DNA of 47,563 nucleotides from Bacillota bacterium (GCA_023413555.1 JAEZPG010000076.1:1-47563), one strand, 5' to 3'. Counted from the first letter of the stretch, positions 23,646-32,180 are shown. Notes: a model not told the origin generated them from the letters alone. Translations and numbers: made by a program.

Positions 23646-23756
23646 AGTTATTCTCCTTAAAACTAAACTTATGAAGCTAATTCTATCATAGGGTATCATT
23701 TATTTCAATGATCTTAGGTGGGGGTAATTGTTTATATAATTTTCACACATTTTATC

Positions 23757-23784
23757 TTGACGTACTAAAAAAATAGGGTATCAT
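23757..23784 (+). promoter_or_regulatory. Promoter of the DUF2628 gene
   Basis: TTGACG (23757-23762), 16-nt spacer, TATCAT (23779-23784), 27 nt upstream of the ATG at 23811. Confidence 0.45.
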
Positions 23785-23810
23785 TAAATAATAGCATAGG
23801 AGGAAAGCTT

Positions 23811-24623
23811 ATGAATAGTGAAAATAATTATGAAAATGTTAAGGCTTCCCTTGAAGAACAACCTAATAATAACAATCAGGAGGGTTCTGGGGAAAGCTGG
23901 ATGCCAATAGATCATAACCACAATTCCGTAAATGATGAGATTCCAAAAGAATTCAGAGCTGTGGAACATAAAATGGAGGAGCATCAATCAGAGAATTTTG
24001 ACCCTAATGTATATTATAGAACTCAACAGGAGAATAATTCTGCTGAAACAAATCACGAGAACGTTGAAGATGAAAAAAAAGCCTCATTTTTTGGTTTACC
24101 TATGGGATCAGTCAGTCTTCCAAAGATTACGTCGAAGGAAGAGGCTAGAAAGGTTTTTTTCGGGCAAAGGGTCACATATTATGAGAAATATTATACAAAA
24201 TTACAGGAAACAAAGAAAAAAATAAGTTGGAATTGGGCTGCCTTTTTCCTCAATGTATATTGGTTCTTTAGCCGTAAAATGTATGCATATGGGATATTGG
24301 CTATGTTCAGTAAGGCCATGTTTACTTTGGTAGGATATAACATTTATAACAATATGGCAAATACAAATATTCAGTCCTTACTGCTTCCTTGGGCTATCAT
24401 GTATATGTTAGTGGATATAGGAGTTGGAATGTTTGCCAACTATCTCTATATTTCTCATATGGAAAGTAAGATTGTGTATCCTGGGGAGACCGAATTGTCC
24501 AACGATGATTTGGTGAAAGTAATTGTAATGCGTGGTGGATTTACAATGTCAGGCATATTAATGTGTTTCTTATTATCTGATTTGGTTATATATGGGCTAC
24601 AGTATTTGATGACTTTGATATAG
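23811..24623 (+). CDS. DUF2628-type membrane protein with long acidic N-terminus
   Basis: This 270-residue protein has an Asn/Glu-rich disordered N-terminus of about 90 residues. It then has the DUF2628-like block YYEKYYTKLQETKKKISWNW followed by AAFFLNVYWFFSRKMYAYGI, and three or four membrane helices to the end (LLPWAIMYMLVDIGVGMFA; GILMCFLLSDLVIYGLQYL). The short aromatic SWNWAAF motif before the first helix is typical of DUF2628. The function of that family is not known. A good AGGAGG site precedes the ATG. Confidence 0.7.
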   Translation: MNSENNYENVKASLEEQPNNNNQEGSGESWMPIDHNHNSVNDEIPKEFRAVEHKMEEHQSENFDPNVYYRTQQENNSAETNHENVEDEKKASFFGLPMGSVSLPKITSKEEARKVFFGQRVTYYEKYYTKLQETKKKISWNWAAFFLNVYWFFSRKMYAYGILAMFSKAMFTLVGYNIYNNMANTNIQSLLLPWAIMYMLVDIGVGMFANYLYISHMESKIVYPGETELSNDDLVKVIVMRGGFTMSGILMCFLLSDLVIYGLQYLMTLI

Positions 24624-24777
24624 GTTTGTCTAAGAAACAGATTTTCCAAGGCAATATGAGGTTATACTGTAGGGTACTCTTACTTGACTTAGGAGGTAAG
24701 TTTTAATATAATTAATTATGTTTGGACAAATTTTATATCATAAAAGAGGTTAAATAATAACGAAGAAGGTAGCCAAC

Positions 24778-25656
24778 ATGATAAAAAGTATGACAGGCTT
24801 TGGTAGAAGTGAGCAATCTACTAAAAGTAGGAAGATTATTGTGGAGATTAAGGCAGTAAATCATAGATATTGTGATATCACAATTAAGATGCCAAAAAAG
24901 ATTAGCTTCTTTGAGGCTGCCATCCGTAACTTGCTGAAGCAATATATTCAACGAGGAAAAGTAGATGTTTTTATTAACTATGAAGAGTACACTGAAAGTA
25001 AGATCAGTGTGAAATACAACGAGGATATTGCCAGAGCATATTATGTAAATATAAAGAAGTTAAGTGAAGATTTTGGTTTAGAGAATGACATGAAAGCGTC
25101 TGTCTTGTCTAGATATCCTGAGGTATTTACCCTAGAGGAACAGGATATTGATGAAGAAGAGGTATGGAGCTTTTTGGAAGGTGCGATTATGGAAGCGTGT
25201 GAGCGCTTTGTAGAAACTAGAATACTCGAAGGAGAGCATCTTAAAAATGATATTTTCAAGAAATTAGATGCTATTCGTTCTAAGGTAGATTTTATTGAAG
25301 AACGTGAACCACAGATTATCAAGGAGTATCGTGAGAAGCTGATGAATAAAGTTCAGGAACTTTTGGGAGATACTAAGATTGATGAGGCGGTTCTGGCGAC
25401 TGAATTGATTATTTATTCTGATAAGATTTGTGTGGATGAAGAAACGGTTCGTTTAAAGAGTCACATAAATCATACCAAGAGTACCTTAAACGAAGGTAAC
25501 AGTGTAGGAAGAAAGCTTGATTTTATTGCGCAGGAAATGAATCGTGAGGCTAATACCATTTTATCCAAGGCTACTGATTTAGAAGTATCCAATACGGCTA
25601 TTGATCTTAAGACTGAGATAGAGAAGATTCGTGAACAGATTCAAAATATTGAATAG
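24778..25656 (+). CDS. yicC: YicC/YloC-family endoribonuclease
   Basis: This 292-residue protein is typical of the YicC/YloC family: N-terminal MIKSMTGFGRSE, VEIKAVNHRYCDI (about 22-34) with the conserved NHR, and C-terminal SVGRKLDFIAQEMNREANTI, where the conserved Glu, Arg and Glu sit. E. coli YicC is an endoribonuclease; YloC is its B. subtilis counterpart. It heads the yicC-remA-gmk-rpoZ block, a conserved Firmicute order, and ends about 10 nt before remA, so the genes are probably one transcript. Confidence 0.9.
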   Translation: MIKSMTGFGRSEQSTKSRKIIVEIKAVNHRYCDITIKMPKKISFFEAAIRNLLKQYIQRGKVDVFINYEEYTESKISVKYNEDIARAYYVNIKKLSEDFGLENDMKASVLSRYPEVFTLEEQDIDEEEVWSFLEGAIMEACERFVETRILEGEHLKNDIFKKLDAIRSKVDFIEEREPQIIKEYREKLMNKVQELLGDTKIDEAVLATELIIYSDKICVDEETVRLKSHINHTKSTLNEGNSVGRKLDFIAQEMNREANTILSKATDLEVSNTAIDLKTEIEKIREQIQNIE

Positions 25657-25666
25657 GGTGAAGAGA

Positions 25667-25954
25667 TTGAACCGATTAATAAACATAGGATTTGGTAATA
25701 TTGTTAATGTAGATAGAATTGTTGGCATTATTAGTCCTGAGGCTGCACCGGTGAAACGAATGGTACAAAGTGCAAAAGATAGTGGATTAGCTGTGGATGC
25801 CACCTGCGGAAGAAGAACTAGAGCAGTGATTGTTATGGATAGTGGTCACCTGATGTTATCTGCTTTATTACCGGAAACAATAGCTGGCCGTGTAAATCTT
25901 AAAGTTGAGATAGAGATGAGTAACCAAGTGTTGAAAGGTGAAGATAATGAGTAG
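25667..25954 (+). CDS. remA: RemA/DUF370 DNA-binding regulator
   Basis: This 95-residue protein matches RemA (formerly DUF370), which in B. subtilis activates extracellular-matrix and osmoprotection genes by nucleosome-like DNA binding. Recognisable blocks are INIGFGNIVNVDRIVGIISP, APVKRMVQSAKDSG and CGRRTRAVIVMDSGHLMLSA; the Arg of GRRTR contacts DNA. I place the start at TTG 25667, because RemA begins 4-5 residues before INIGFG and GGGTG lies 6 nt upstream; a GTG at 25658 is the alternative. It overlaps gmk by 8 nt. Confidence 0.9.
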   Translation: MNRLINIGFGNIVNVDRIVGIISPEAAPVKRMVQSAKDSGLAVDATCGRRTRAVIVMDSGHLMLSALLPETIAGRVNLKVEIEMSNQVLKGEDNE

Positions 25955-26579
25955 AAAAGGTGTTTTAACTATTGTTTCGGGATTTTCTGGTGCAGGAAAA
26001 GGAACTTTGATGAAGGCACTGCTGAATAAATATAAGTATCAACTTTCTATTTCTGCTACTACGAGATCTCCTCGTGAAGGTGAGGTTCATGGTAGAGAGT
26101 ATCTCTTTTTGACAAGAGACGAATTTGAGAGTATGATAAAGAATGGTGAATTAATTGAGTGGGCAGAGTATGTGGGGAATTATTATGGGACCCCTAAAGC
26201 TTATGTAGAGGAGCAACTAGAGCAGGGAAGAGACGTTATCTTAGAGATTGAGATACAAGGAGCTCTCAAAGTGAAGGAGCTGTTTCCAGATGCCTTGCTT
26301 TTGTTTGTAACTCCACCAAGTATTATGGAGCTTAAAAAACGTCTTATTGGACGTGGTACTGAGACCATGGAGACCATAAGTAAAAGACTATTTCGGGCTT
26401 ACGAAGAAGCTAGTTACATGTCGCACTATGATTATCTGGTTATAAATGATGACTTGCAAGAATCTGTAGAACATACGCATCAGCTAATTCAACAGCAACA
26501 CTATAAGGTTGAGAGAAATCAGATATTTATAGAGGCGATTACAGCAGAATTAAAAGCTATGAAGGAAGGAGCATTTTAA
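25947..26579 (+). CDS. gmk: Guanylate kinase
   Basis: This 210-residue protein is guanylate kinase (GMP + ATP to GDP + ADP). The P-loop is GFSGAGKGTL; GMP-binding blocks are TTRSPREGEVHGREY and the EWAEYVGNYYGTPK loop, with ILEIEIQGALKVKE after. The start is ATG 25947 with AAAGGTG upstream, overlapping remA by 8 nt; an upstream GTG at 25938 is less likely. rpoZ follows after 1 nt. The order remA-gmk-rpoZ is as in B. subtilis. Confidence 0.95.
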   Translation: MSRKGVLTIVSGFSGAGKGTLMKALLNKYKYQLSISATTRSPREGEVHGREYLFLTRDEFESMIKNGELIEWAEYVGNYYGTPKAYVEEQLEQGRDVILEIEIQGALKVKELFPDALLLFVTPPSIMELKKRLIGRGTETMETISKRLFRAYEEASYMSHYDYLVINDDLQESVEHTHQLIQQQHYKVERNQIFIEAITAELKAMKEGAF

Positions 26580-26580
26580 T

Positions 26581-26820
26581 ATGTTACACCCATCTTATAC
26601 AGATTTAATGACAGTAGTAAATAGTGAGGTAGAACCAGGAGAACAGCCTGTAGTTAACAGCAGATATTCTATCGTATTGGCAACAGCAAAAAGAGCAAGA
26701 CAGATTATTGATGGTGCTGACACTATGGTAGATACCAAATGTCCAAAGCCATTATCAATTGCAATCGATGAGTTATATGATAGTAAGGTTAAGATTGTAA
26801 ATGATGAAGAGGAAAATTAA
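26581..26820 (+). CDS. rpoZ: RNA polymerase omega subunit
   Basis: This 79-residue protein fits RpoZ: MLHPSYTDLM, then NSRYSIVLATAKRARQIIDG and KPLSIAIDELYDSKVKI. It is slightly longer than usual because of a short insert after residue 13 (NSEVEPGEQPVV). Omega aids RNA polymerase assembly. Its ribosome site lies in the end of gmk, so the two are coupled. Confidence 0.93.
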   Translation: MLHPSYTDLMTVVNSEVEPGEQPVVNSRYSIVLATAKRARQIIDGADTMVDTKCPKPLSIAIDELYDSKVKIVNDEEEN

Positions 26821-26830
26821 ACAATAATTT

Positions 26831-26867
26831 ATGAAAGCACTTTCGAGAGAGTCGAAAGTGCTTTCAT
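26831..26867. terminator. Strong hairpin between rpoZ and the signal peptidase gene
   Basis: A 16-bp perfect stem ATGAAAGCACTTTCGA (26831-26846) pairs with TCGAAAGTGCTTTCAT (26852-26867), 5-nt loop. No T-run follows, so it may be an RNA-processing or stability hairpin rather than a terminator. Confidence 0.6.
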
Positions 26868-26887
26868 GATAAACGGGAGAAGCATAA

Positions 26888-27442
26888 ATGGATGAACTAG
26901 AGGGAAGTAAGGTGAAAAAGCCCTTTAAATGGATGAACCTATTTATTTATATTGCAGTCGTTATTTTGGCGGCATTACTACTGAATCGTTTTGTACTTCA
27001 AAAGGTCGAAGTGGATGGCTCATCTATGCAGGAAACGCTTCACACTGATGATCAGTTATTTGTTGAGAAAGTGAGTTACTACTTTCATGATCCTAGAGTG
27101 TATGACGTTATTGTATTCAGGCCATTTGAGAAAAATCAGGATACGTATTATATTAAACGGGTAGTTGGGGTTCCAGGGGATTATATTCAGATTAAGGATG
27201 GTAAAGTGTTTAGAAATAAAGAGCCTTTAGATGATCCTCAAGGGGAAGAGTATCTGTATGAAGCCGGAATTGTAAAAGAGGAGATTAAACTAGGCGAAGA
27301 TGAATACTTTGTACTGGGAGATAACCGTTATCAGAGTACTGATAGTCGTGACAGTTCTATCGGTTTTGTGAAAAGAAAATCTATTATAGGAAAAGCTTTT
27401 TTTCGGGTTTGGCCAATCAATACAATTGGAATCATTGATTAG
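26888..27442 (+). CDS. lepB: Signal peptidase I (first copy)
   Basis: This 184-residue type I signal peptidase has one N-terminal membrane helix (about 17-36), then the extracytoplasmic serine/lysine protease. The nucleophile Ser46 lies in VDGSSMQETL and the general base Lys90 in YYIKRVVGVPGD. The box GDNRYQSTDSRD is complete. It cleaves leader peptides of Sec/Tat substrates. A second copy follows after 24 nt, so both are probably on one transcript. The ribosome site is GGGAGAAG. Confidence 0.93.
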   Translation: MDELEGSKVKKPFKWMNLFIYIAVVILAALLLNRFVLQKVEVDGSSMQETLHTDDQLFVEKVSYYFHDPRVYDVIVFRPFEKNQDTYYIKRVVGVPGDYIQIKDGKVFRNKEPLDDPQGEEYLYEAGIVKEEIKLGEDEYFVLGDNRYQSTDSRDSSIGFVKRKSIIGKAFFRVWPINTIGIID

Positions 27443-27466
27443 GAAAACGTATGGGGAGGATATATC

Positions 27467-28150
27467 ATGGATTACGAGAATTTTGAGAATGATACGTCAG
27501 AAGAAGGATATAAAGATGATTTCGCAAGAGAAATCGTTGATCTTGAGAATTCTGTTGATGAAGAATCAGCGAATGAAGACGCTGAGTCTCAACATATAAT
27601 TGGAACTGTAAAAAAGAAATCAATTGGGCACGAGATAGTTACGACTCTACTTTATGTAGTAGCAGCTCTTTGTCTGGCCCTTATTTTAAACCGGTTTGTT
27701 ATACAAAAGGTAGAGGTGTCACAGGAGTCGATGTATGATACTCTGGAAGATGGAGATCAACTGTTTGTGGAGAAAGTTACTAATTATTTTTCTAACCCTA
27801 ACAGGTTTGATATCGTAGTATTTGAAGCACCAACAGGTAGTGTACTCGATAACGGAAAGTATTGGATTAAACGTGTGATTGGCTTACCGGGAGAGACTAT
27901 CCAGATGAAAGAGGATGGAGTATATATTAACGGTGAGAAGATAGAAGAGGGCTATGTTGACGGAGAGATGGGTGACCCGGGAATGATAGAGACCCCCATT
28001 ACACTAGATGAGGATGAATACTTTCTTATGGGCGACAACCGAGAAGTAAGTCAGGATTGCAGAGTGGTAGGTCCAATTAATAAGGAAGCTATGATGGGAC
28101 GAGTGTGTCTAAGAATCTGGCCACTGGGTAAGTTTGGTACAGTGGATTAA
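27467..28150 (+). CDS. lepB: Signal peptidase I (second copy) with acidic cytoplasmic extension
   Basis: This 227-residue signal peptidase I differs from the first copy by an acidic, Asp/Glu-rich N-terminal arm of about 47 residues and a longer loop after the lysine. Ser88 (VSQESMYDTL) and Lys135 (YWIKRVIGLPGE) are intact. The usual SxDSR box reads SQDCRVVGP, with Cys replacing the small residue after Asp. Tandem SPases with different N-termini suggest different substrates or timing. It ends before the terminator at 28187-28239. Confidence 0.92.
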   Translation: MDYENFENDTSEEGYKDDFAREIVDLENSVDEESANEDAESQHIIGTVKKKSIGHEIVTTLLYVVAALCLALILNRFVIQKVEVSQESMYDTLEDGDQLFVEKVTNYFSNPNRFDIVVFEAPTGSVLDNGKYWIKRVIGLPGETIQMKEDGVYINGEKIEEGYVDGEMGDPGMIETPITLDEDEYFLMGDNREVSQDCRVVGPINKEAMMGRVCLRIWPLGKFGTVD

Positions 28151-28186
28151 GAAGCAGCGATAATGCTTGCTTGAGACATTAAGTAT

Positions 28187-28239
28187 AGAAAAGGAAGGAT
28201 AATAGGTATAGAAGCATATGCCATAATCCTTTCTTTTTT
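28187..28239 (+). terminator. Terminator after the tandem signal peptidases
   Basis: A 14-bp stem (left arm 28187-28200, right arm 28226-28239) pairs fully, counting G-U pairs, and ends in TTTTTT. Confidence 0.75.
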
Positions 28240-28335
28240 AGATTCGCTACAATAAATTCCTTGTCATAGATATGGCCTAAGGGTTGACACTCTATAACAA
28301 GAATGATTAATATAATTTTTTAGGAAAGGGATATA

Positions 28336-28587
28336 ATGATTGATACTACTGAGTTATTAGAGAATTTGGATAAATTACATACAACAGTATTGGGTATAGT
28401 GCGAATAAAGAGAAACCTTTCTTTAGATACGAATAATGTAGTTGAATGGTGTAGAGATAAAATCTATTCTGCAAATGCTGATATTACTAGAAAGGGGAAA
28501 AACTGGTATATAGAGATAGATAATTATCTCATAACAGTAAATGCGTATAGTTACACCATTATTACAGCACATAGGGAGAGAAAATGA
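28336..28587 (+). CDS. DUF3781-type small protein
   Basis: This 83-residue protein resembles the DUF3781 family: LLENLDKLHTTVLGIVRIKR, then VVEWCRDKI, then GKNWYIEIDNYLITVNAYSY with TIITAH. The family is small, soluble and uncharacterised. Its last four bases overlap the next start codon (ATGA), so the two proteins are coupled. TTGACA (28284) with a poorly spaced TATAAT (28311) lies upstream. A ligand-binding or toxin-like role has no support in the sequence. Confidence 0.75.
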   Translation: MIDTTELLENLDKLHTTVLGIVRIKRNLSLDTNNVVEWCRDKIYSANADITRKGKNWYIEIDNYLITVNAYSYTIITAHRERK

Positions 28588-29054
28588 ACTATACAATCTG
28601 TGAGTTAGAAGCGTTTTCAGTGATAGGGCAAGAAGTTGAACTTACCAATTTTCAAAGAAAAAACATAGAAATTAGTACACAGTTTTGGCGAAAGTTTAAT
28701 ACAAATTTGAAAAGGGCATATATATCACAGTCAGGAAATTGGTTTAAATATGCTTTTATGGAGAGGAGAGATGGAAGTCTGTTTTATTATTGTGCTGTTC
28801 CCCAAAAAGCAGTTGTTCCAAAGGATTTTGTTTTAAAAGAAATTAAGAAGCAAAAGTATCTAGTGGTAGATCACATTGGTGCTATGGATAAAATATACGA
28901 TACTTATAGGATAATTTATCAAGAAATACTACCAAATGTAAATTATGTACCGTACAAAGATAAGTTTCTACATTTTGAGAGATACAATGATCGGTTTCAT
29001 TGGAATAAAGAGAACTCAATGATTGGGATATGGGTTCCGATTAAAAGTTTGTAA
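28584..29054 (+). CDS. Stand-alone GyrI-like (AraC effector-binding) domain protein
   Basis: This 156-residue protein is a single GyrI-like domain without a DNA-binding part: YTICELEAFSVIGQEVELTN at the start, then a two-fold-related barrel to FHWNKENSMIGIWVPIKSL. Such stand-alone domains bind small cationic or hydrophobic molecules; some hydrolyse thiol conjugates or protect DNA gyrase. It is translationally coupled to DUF3781. The same domain occurs fused to an AraC HTH at 1-708. The ligand is unknown. Confidence 0.8.
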   Translation: MNYTICELEAFSVIGQEVELTNFQRKNIEISTQFWRKFNTNLKRAYISQSGNWFKYAFMERRDGSLFYYCAVPQKAVVPKDFVLKEIKKQKYLVVDHIGAMDKIYDTYRIIYQEILPNVNYVPYKDKFLHFERYNDRFHWNKENSMIGIWVPIKSL

Positions 29055-29061
29055 TCACTAT

Positions 29062-29110
29062 CACATCCCGAAAGTGCCGTACCACCTTTTCTTGGCGCTT
29101 TCGGGATGTG
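29062..29110. terminator. Convergent hairpin between GyrI-like and ABC-F genes
   Basis: CACATCCCGAAAGTGCC (29062-29078) pairs with 29094-29110 as a 17-bp stem with one T-G pair. It lies between convergent genes and could end both, although no clear T-run is present. Confidence 0.65.
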
Positions 29111-29144
29111 AATATCCAATTGAAATCCATCCATAATCCATCTT

Positions 29145-30701
29145 TTACAACAATTTAGTTGTCCATAAAGAGCAGTCCCACACTTCAGTTGCCAGATTTT
29201 CATAGAATTCTGGTTCATGACAGATTAATAGGATACTTCCTTTATATTCTTTCAGGGCACGTTTTAACTCAGCCTTGGCATCTACATCCAGATGGTTGGT
29301 AGGCTCGTCTAGTAAGAGAATATTCGTCTCTCGGTTGATTAATTTACATAAACGCACCTTGGCCTGTTCTCCACCGCTTAATACACGAACCTGACTTTCA
29401 ATATGCTTGGTAGTCAGTCCACATTTGGCTAAGGCAGAACGTATTTCATATTGAGTGTAACCGGGGAATTCTGTCCAAAGCTCCTCGATACAGGTGTTAT
29501 TTTTGGCACCGGTCATTTCTTGTTCAAAATATCCTTTATACAAATAGTCTCCTAAGAGTACTTTCCCACTTAATGGAGGTATGATTCCCAAAATGCTTTT
29601 TAATAATGTGGTCTTTCCGATTCCATTGGCTCCGGTTAAGACGATCTTTTGACCCCTTTCCATAGACAGATTTAATGGTTTACTCAGTGGCTCATCATAT
29701 CCGATTACTAGGTTTTCTGTCTGGAAGATGTAACGACCAGCAGCACGGGCTTCTTTAAAATAAAACTCCGGCTTTGGACGTTCTGCTGCTAATTCGATGA
29801 TGTCCATCTTATCTAATTTCTTCTGACGGCTCATGGCCATATTACGAGTGGAAACTCTAGCTTTATTCCTAGCCACAAAGTCCTTAAGTTCACTAATTTC
29901 TTGCTGTTGTCTTTTATAGGCAGCTTCTAGCTGGGATTTTTTCATGGCGTATACTTCCTGGAACTTGTCATAATCTCCTACATAGCGATTCAATTCCTGG
30001 TTCTCCATATGGTAAATTAGATTTACTACACTGTTTAAGAATGGAATATCATGTGAAATTAGAATGAATGCATTTTCATATTCCTGTAAATATCGTTTCA
30101 ACCATTCAATATGCTCTACATCTAAATAGTTGGTAGGCTCATCTAATAGAAGAATGTCTGGTTTTTGTAGTAGCAACTTTGCTAAGAGTACCTTTGTTCG
30201 CTGCCCTCCACTTAAGTCTGCAACATCCTTTAAAAGGCCAAGTTCTAATAACCCTAAGGCTCTTGCTACTTCTTCCACCTTTGTATCAATAATATAGAAG
30301 TCATGAGCGTCGAGAGTATCCTGAATCTCACTAAATTCCTCCATAATACTACTTAGGGTGTCTTCATCAGCTTCTGCCATTTGGTTACATAAATCATTCA
30401 TCTTTTCTTCTAAAGCAAATAAATGAGAGAAGGCTGAGCGTAGTACATCTCCAATTGTCATCCCTTTAGATAGAACAGAATGTTGGTCCATATATCCAAC
30501 TTGAACATTTTTTGCCCACTCTACATTGCCCTCATCTGGCATAAGATGACCGGTAACAATATTTAAAAAGGTTGATTTACCTTCTCCATTTGCACCAACT
30601 AAGCCGATATGTTCGCCTTTTAGAAGACGGAAGCTAACATCATGGAAAATTGCACGATCTCCAAAACCGTGGCTTAAGTGGGTAACATTAAGTATACTCA
30701 T
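29145..30701 (-). CDS. ABC-F family ATPase (ribosome-associated)
   Basis: This 518-residue ABC-F protein has two ABC cassettes and no membrane part. In the first, Walker A is GANGEGKST (36-44), the signature LSGGQ is at 163-167 and Walker B LLLDEPTN at about 184-191. A charged linker at about 240-300 (RQQQEISELKDFVARNKARV) follows. In the second, Walker A is GANGIGKTT near 355, the signature is LSGGE and the catalytic Glu lies in LLLDEPTNHLDV. The SHEPEF-type end is typical of the YbiT/YdiF subgroup. ABC-F proteins rescue stalled ribosomes or give antibiotic resistance. A 9-bp hairpin (30728-30750) lies in its 5' leader, and such leaders often carry attenuators. Confidence 0.9.
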   Translation of the reverse strand: MSILNVTHLSHGFGDRAIFHDVSFRLLKGEHIGLVGANGEGKSTFLNIVTGHLMPDEGNVEWAKNVQVGYMDQHSVLSKGMTIGDVLRSAFSHLFALEEKMNDLCNQMAEADEDTLSSIMEEFSEIQDTLDAHDFYIIDTKVEEVARALGLLELGLLKDVADLSGGQRTKVLLAKLLLQKPDILLLDEPTNYLDVEHIEWLKRYLQEYENAFILISHDIPFLNSVVNLIYHMENQELNRYVGDYDKFQEVYAMKKSQLEAAYKRQQQEISELKDFVARNKARVSTRNMAMSRQKKLDKMDIIELAAERPKPEFYFKEARAAGRYIFQTENLVIGYDEPLSKPLNLSMERGQKIVLTGANGIGKTTLLKSILGIIPPLSGKVLLGDYLYKGYFEQEMTGAKNNTCIEELWTEFPGYTQYEIRSALAKCGLTTKHIESQVRVLSGGEQAKVRLCKLINRETNILLLDEPTNHLDVDAKAELKRALKEYKGSILLICHEPEFYENLATEVWDCSLWTTKLL

Positions 30702-30727
30702 TCATAAAACTCCTTTTACTAGTCCAT

Positions 30728-30750
30728 TTTTATCTTGAAAGAAGATAAAA
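30728..30750 (-). promoter_or_regulatory. Hairpin in the ABC-F leader
   Basis: TTTTATCTT (30728-30736) pairs with AAGATAAAA (30742-30750), loop GAAAG, just upstream of the AAAGGAG site on the minus strand. It may be an attenuator or a simple stability element. Confidence 0.35.
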
Positions 30751-30881
30751 TATTCTCTATTTTACACGAAACTGATATTAGTGACAAGAGAATTTTATGT
30801 TGAATGAAAAGAAGAGGTTAAGAAAAACCGTCTCTTGGATAAACCAAAAGCCGGTTGATATATTTGTATAACCCTATGGTT

Positions 30882-31070
30882 TTATGGACAGTTTGGGTCT
30901 ACTCTTTCATATAAATTTTTGTAATTGCCATATTCAGCTTCTGAATAGATATTAACTGCCATGGAATCTAATGGTATGCTATAGAGATTTTCATAATAAT
31001 CACAGGTTGATTGATCAACGTTTACACTTAGAGAATGAATTCCTTCGTCATTGTGCTTGCTCTCTTCCAT
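30882..31070 (-). CDS. Small 62-residue protein of unknown function
   Basis: This 62-residue protein is preceded by a strong GGAGG 8 nt before the ATG, which supports a real gene. It is acidic and Tyr-rich (DYYENLYSI, AEYGNYKNLYERV), has two Cys, and has no signal peptide, membrane helix or known motif. It lies between the HAD phosphatase and the ABC-F gene, all on the minus strand, and may be cotranscribed with them. I do not recognise it. Confidence 0.55.
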   Translation of the reverse strand: MEESKHNDEGIHSLSVNVDQSTCDYYENLYSIPLDSMAVNIYSEAEYGNYKNLYERVDPNCP

Positions 31071-31140
31071 AGATGCGTCCTCCTAACTTCTTATACTGTT
31101 ATTAGGATTCTTCGAAGTGTCATTTATTATTCATGGATGA

Positions 31141-31947
31141 TCAAAGCATAAATTCATTGATTACATGAGCTACCCCATTGTTATCATTACTTAAGGTAAT
31201 ATAGTCCGCCACTTCTTTCACCTTCTGCTGGGCATTAGCCATGGCAACTCCCATACCGGCATACTGAATCATGGTAATATCGTTATATCCATCTCCACAG
31301 CTGATCATTTGCTCCCTAGAGAGGTGTAAATAATCTAATAGTTGGCCAAGGGATTCTGCTTTATCAATATGCAAAGGAACGACCTCCAAGAAAAATGGCT
31401 CGGAACGAAAGATATTAAGTCTTCCTTCAAAACGTTCCTTCATTTTTATCTCAACCTGAGCAAGATAATCAGGATGAGCTGTCATTACGCACTTATTGAC
31501 ATCAAAGGTGATATAGTCTAGAAAATCAGGTATTTGAGTATAGGGTAATTTATTAATCCAGGCTTCTTTTTCTATATATTCATCCATCTCAGTAGCTACC
31601 AAAATGCTATGGTCATCATAGGTAAGTAAACCGGTTTTATATTCGTTAGCTGCCTGGTAGATCTCAGGGAGAAGGTCGTGGGGAAGAACTTTTTGGTAAA
31701 TAATCTCATTGGTGGAACAATTAATAATTCGGGCTCCATTATAACTTAATATATATCCTCCATAGTTCTCTAGCTCAAGTTTTTTGGCAACAGGCCAAAT
31801 ACCTGGAGTTGGCCGACCAGAAGCCAGAACTACCATGTGTCCACGTTTTTGAATATTTAAGATTGCATGAAGGGTTTCATTAGAAATGGTTTTCTCTGTC
31901 GTTGTTAGAGTCCCATCGATATCTAATACTAGTATTTCGTATGCCAT
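31141..31947 (-). CDS. Cof-type HAD-IIB phosphatase
   Basis: This 268-residue protein is a HAD-superfamily Cof/YidA-type hydrolase. The nucleophile Asp is in VLDIDGTLTTTEK (motif I), motif II Ser/Thr in VVLASGRPTP, the Lys/cap region mid-protein and SCGDGYNDITM as motif IV with the GDxxND acids. Family members dephosphorylate sugar phosphates or flavin-type substrates; specificity cannot be read. AAAGGAG precedes the ATG. It is divergent from the trans-sulfuration gene. Confidence 0.9.
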   Translation of the reverse strand: MAYEILVLDIDGTLTTTEKTISNETLHAILNIQKRGHMVVLASGRPTPGIWPVAKKLELENYGGYILSYNGARIINCSTNEIIYQKVLPHDLLPEIYQAANEYKTGLLTYDDHSILVATEMDEYIEKEAWINKLPYTQIPDFLDYITFDVNKCVMTAHPDYLAQVEIKMKERFEGRLNIFRSEPFFLEVVPLHIDKAESLGQLLDYLHLSREQMISCGDGYNDITMIQYAGMGVAMANAQQKVKEVADYITLSNDNNGVAHVINEFML

Positions 31948-32041
31948 CCTTGTACTCCTTTGCTAAAATAATAATTAATCTTAGCCTTTCTATGGAAGCT
32001 TGTCTAGCCTATACGTAAAAAAGAAACAATAGGAGCACTTT

Positions 32042-32068
32042 TTGCATAGTTTGCAGTATTTTATGCAA
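32042..32068. promoter_or_regulatory. Inverted repeat upstream of the trans-sulfuration promoter
   Basis: TTGCATA (32042-32048) and TATGCAA (32062-32068) form a dyad with a 13-nt spacer, about 21 bp upstream of the -35 box. It is a candidate activator or repressor site. Confidence 0.35.
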
Positions 32069-32089
32069 CTTCTCTTCAGTTGACACTAT

Positions 32090-32118
32090 ATATAGCTTCA
32101 ATTATAATAAAGTTAACG
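32090..32118 (+). promoter_or_regulatory. Consensus promoter of the trans-sulfuration gene
   Basis: Perfect TTGACA (32090-32095), 17-nt spacer, perfect TATAAT (32113-32118), about 63 nt upstream of the start. Confidence 0.85.
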
Positions 32119-32180
32119 TGAATTAGACATTTTTATAAGAACATGATTAAATATAAAAAATAAATATTATGAGGTGGACG

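Noticed and set aside
28284..28316. Consensus promoter for the DUF3781 gene (TTGACA and TATAAT)
   Set aside because: The boxes are separated by 21 nt, too far for a normal sigma-A promoter; other -10 choices are weak, so it was not listed as a feature.
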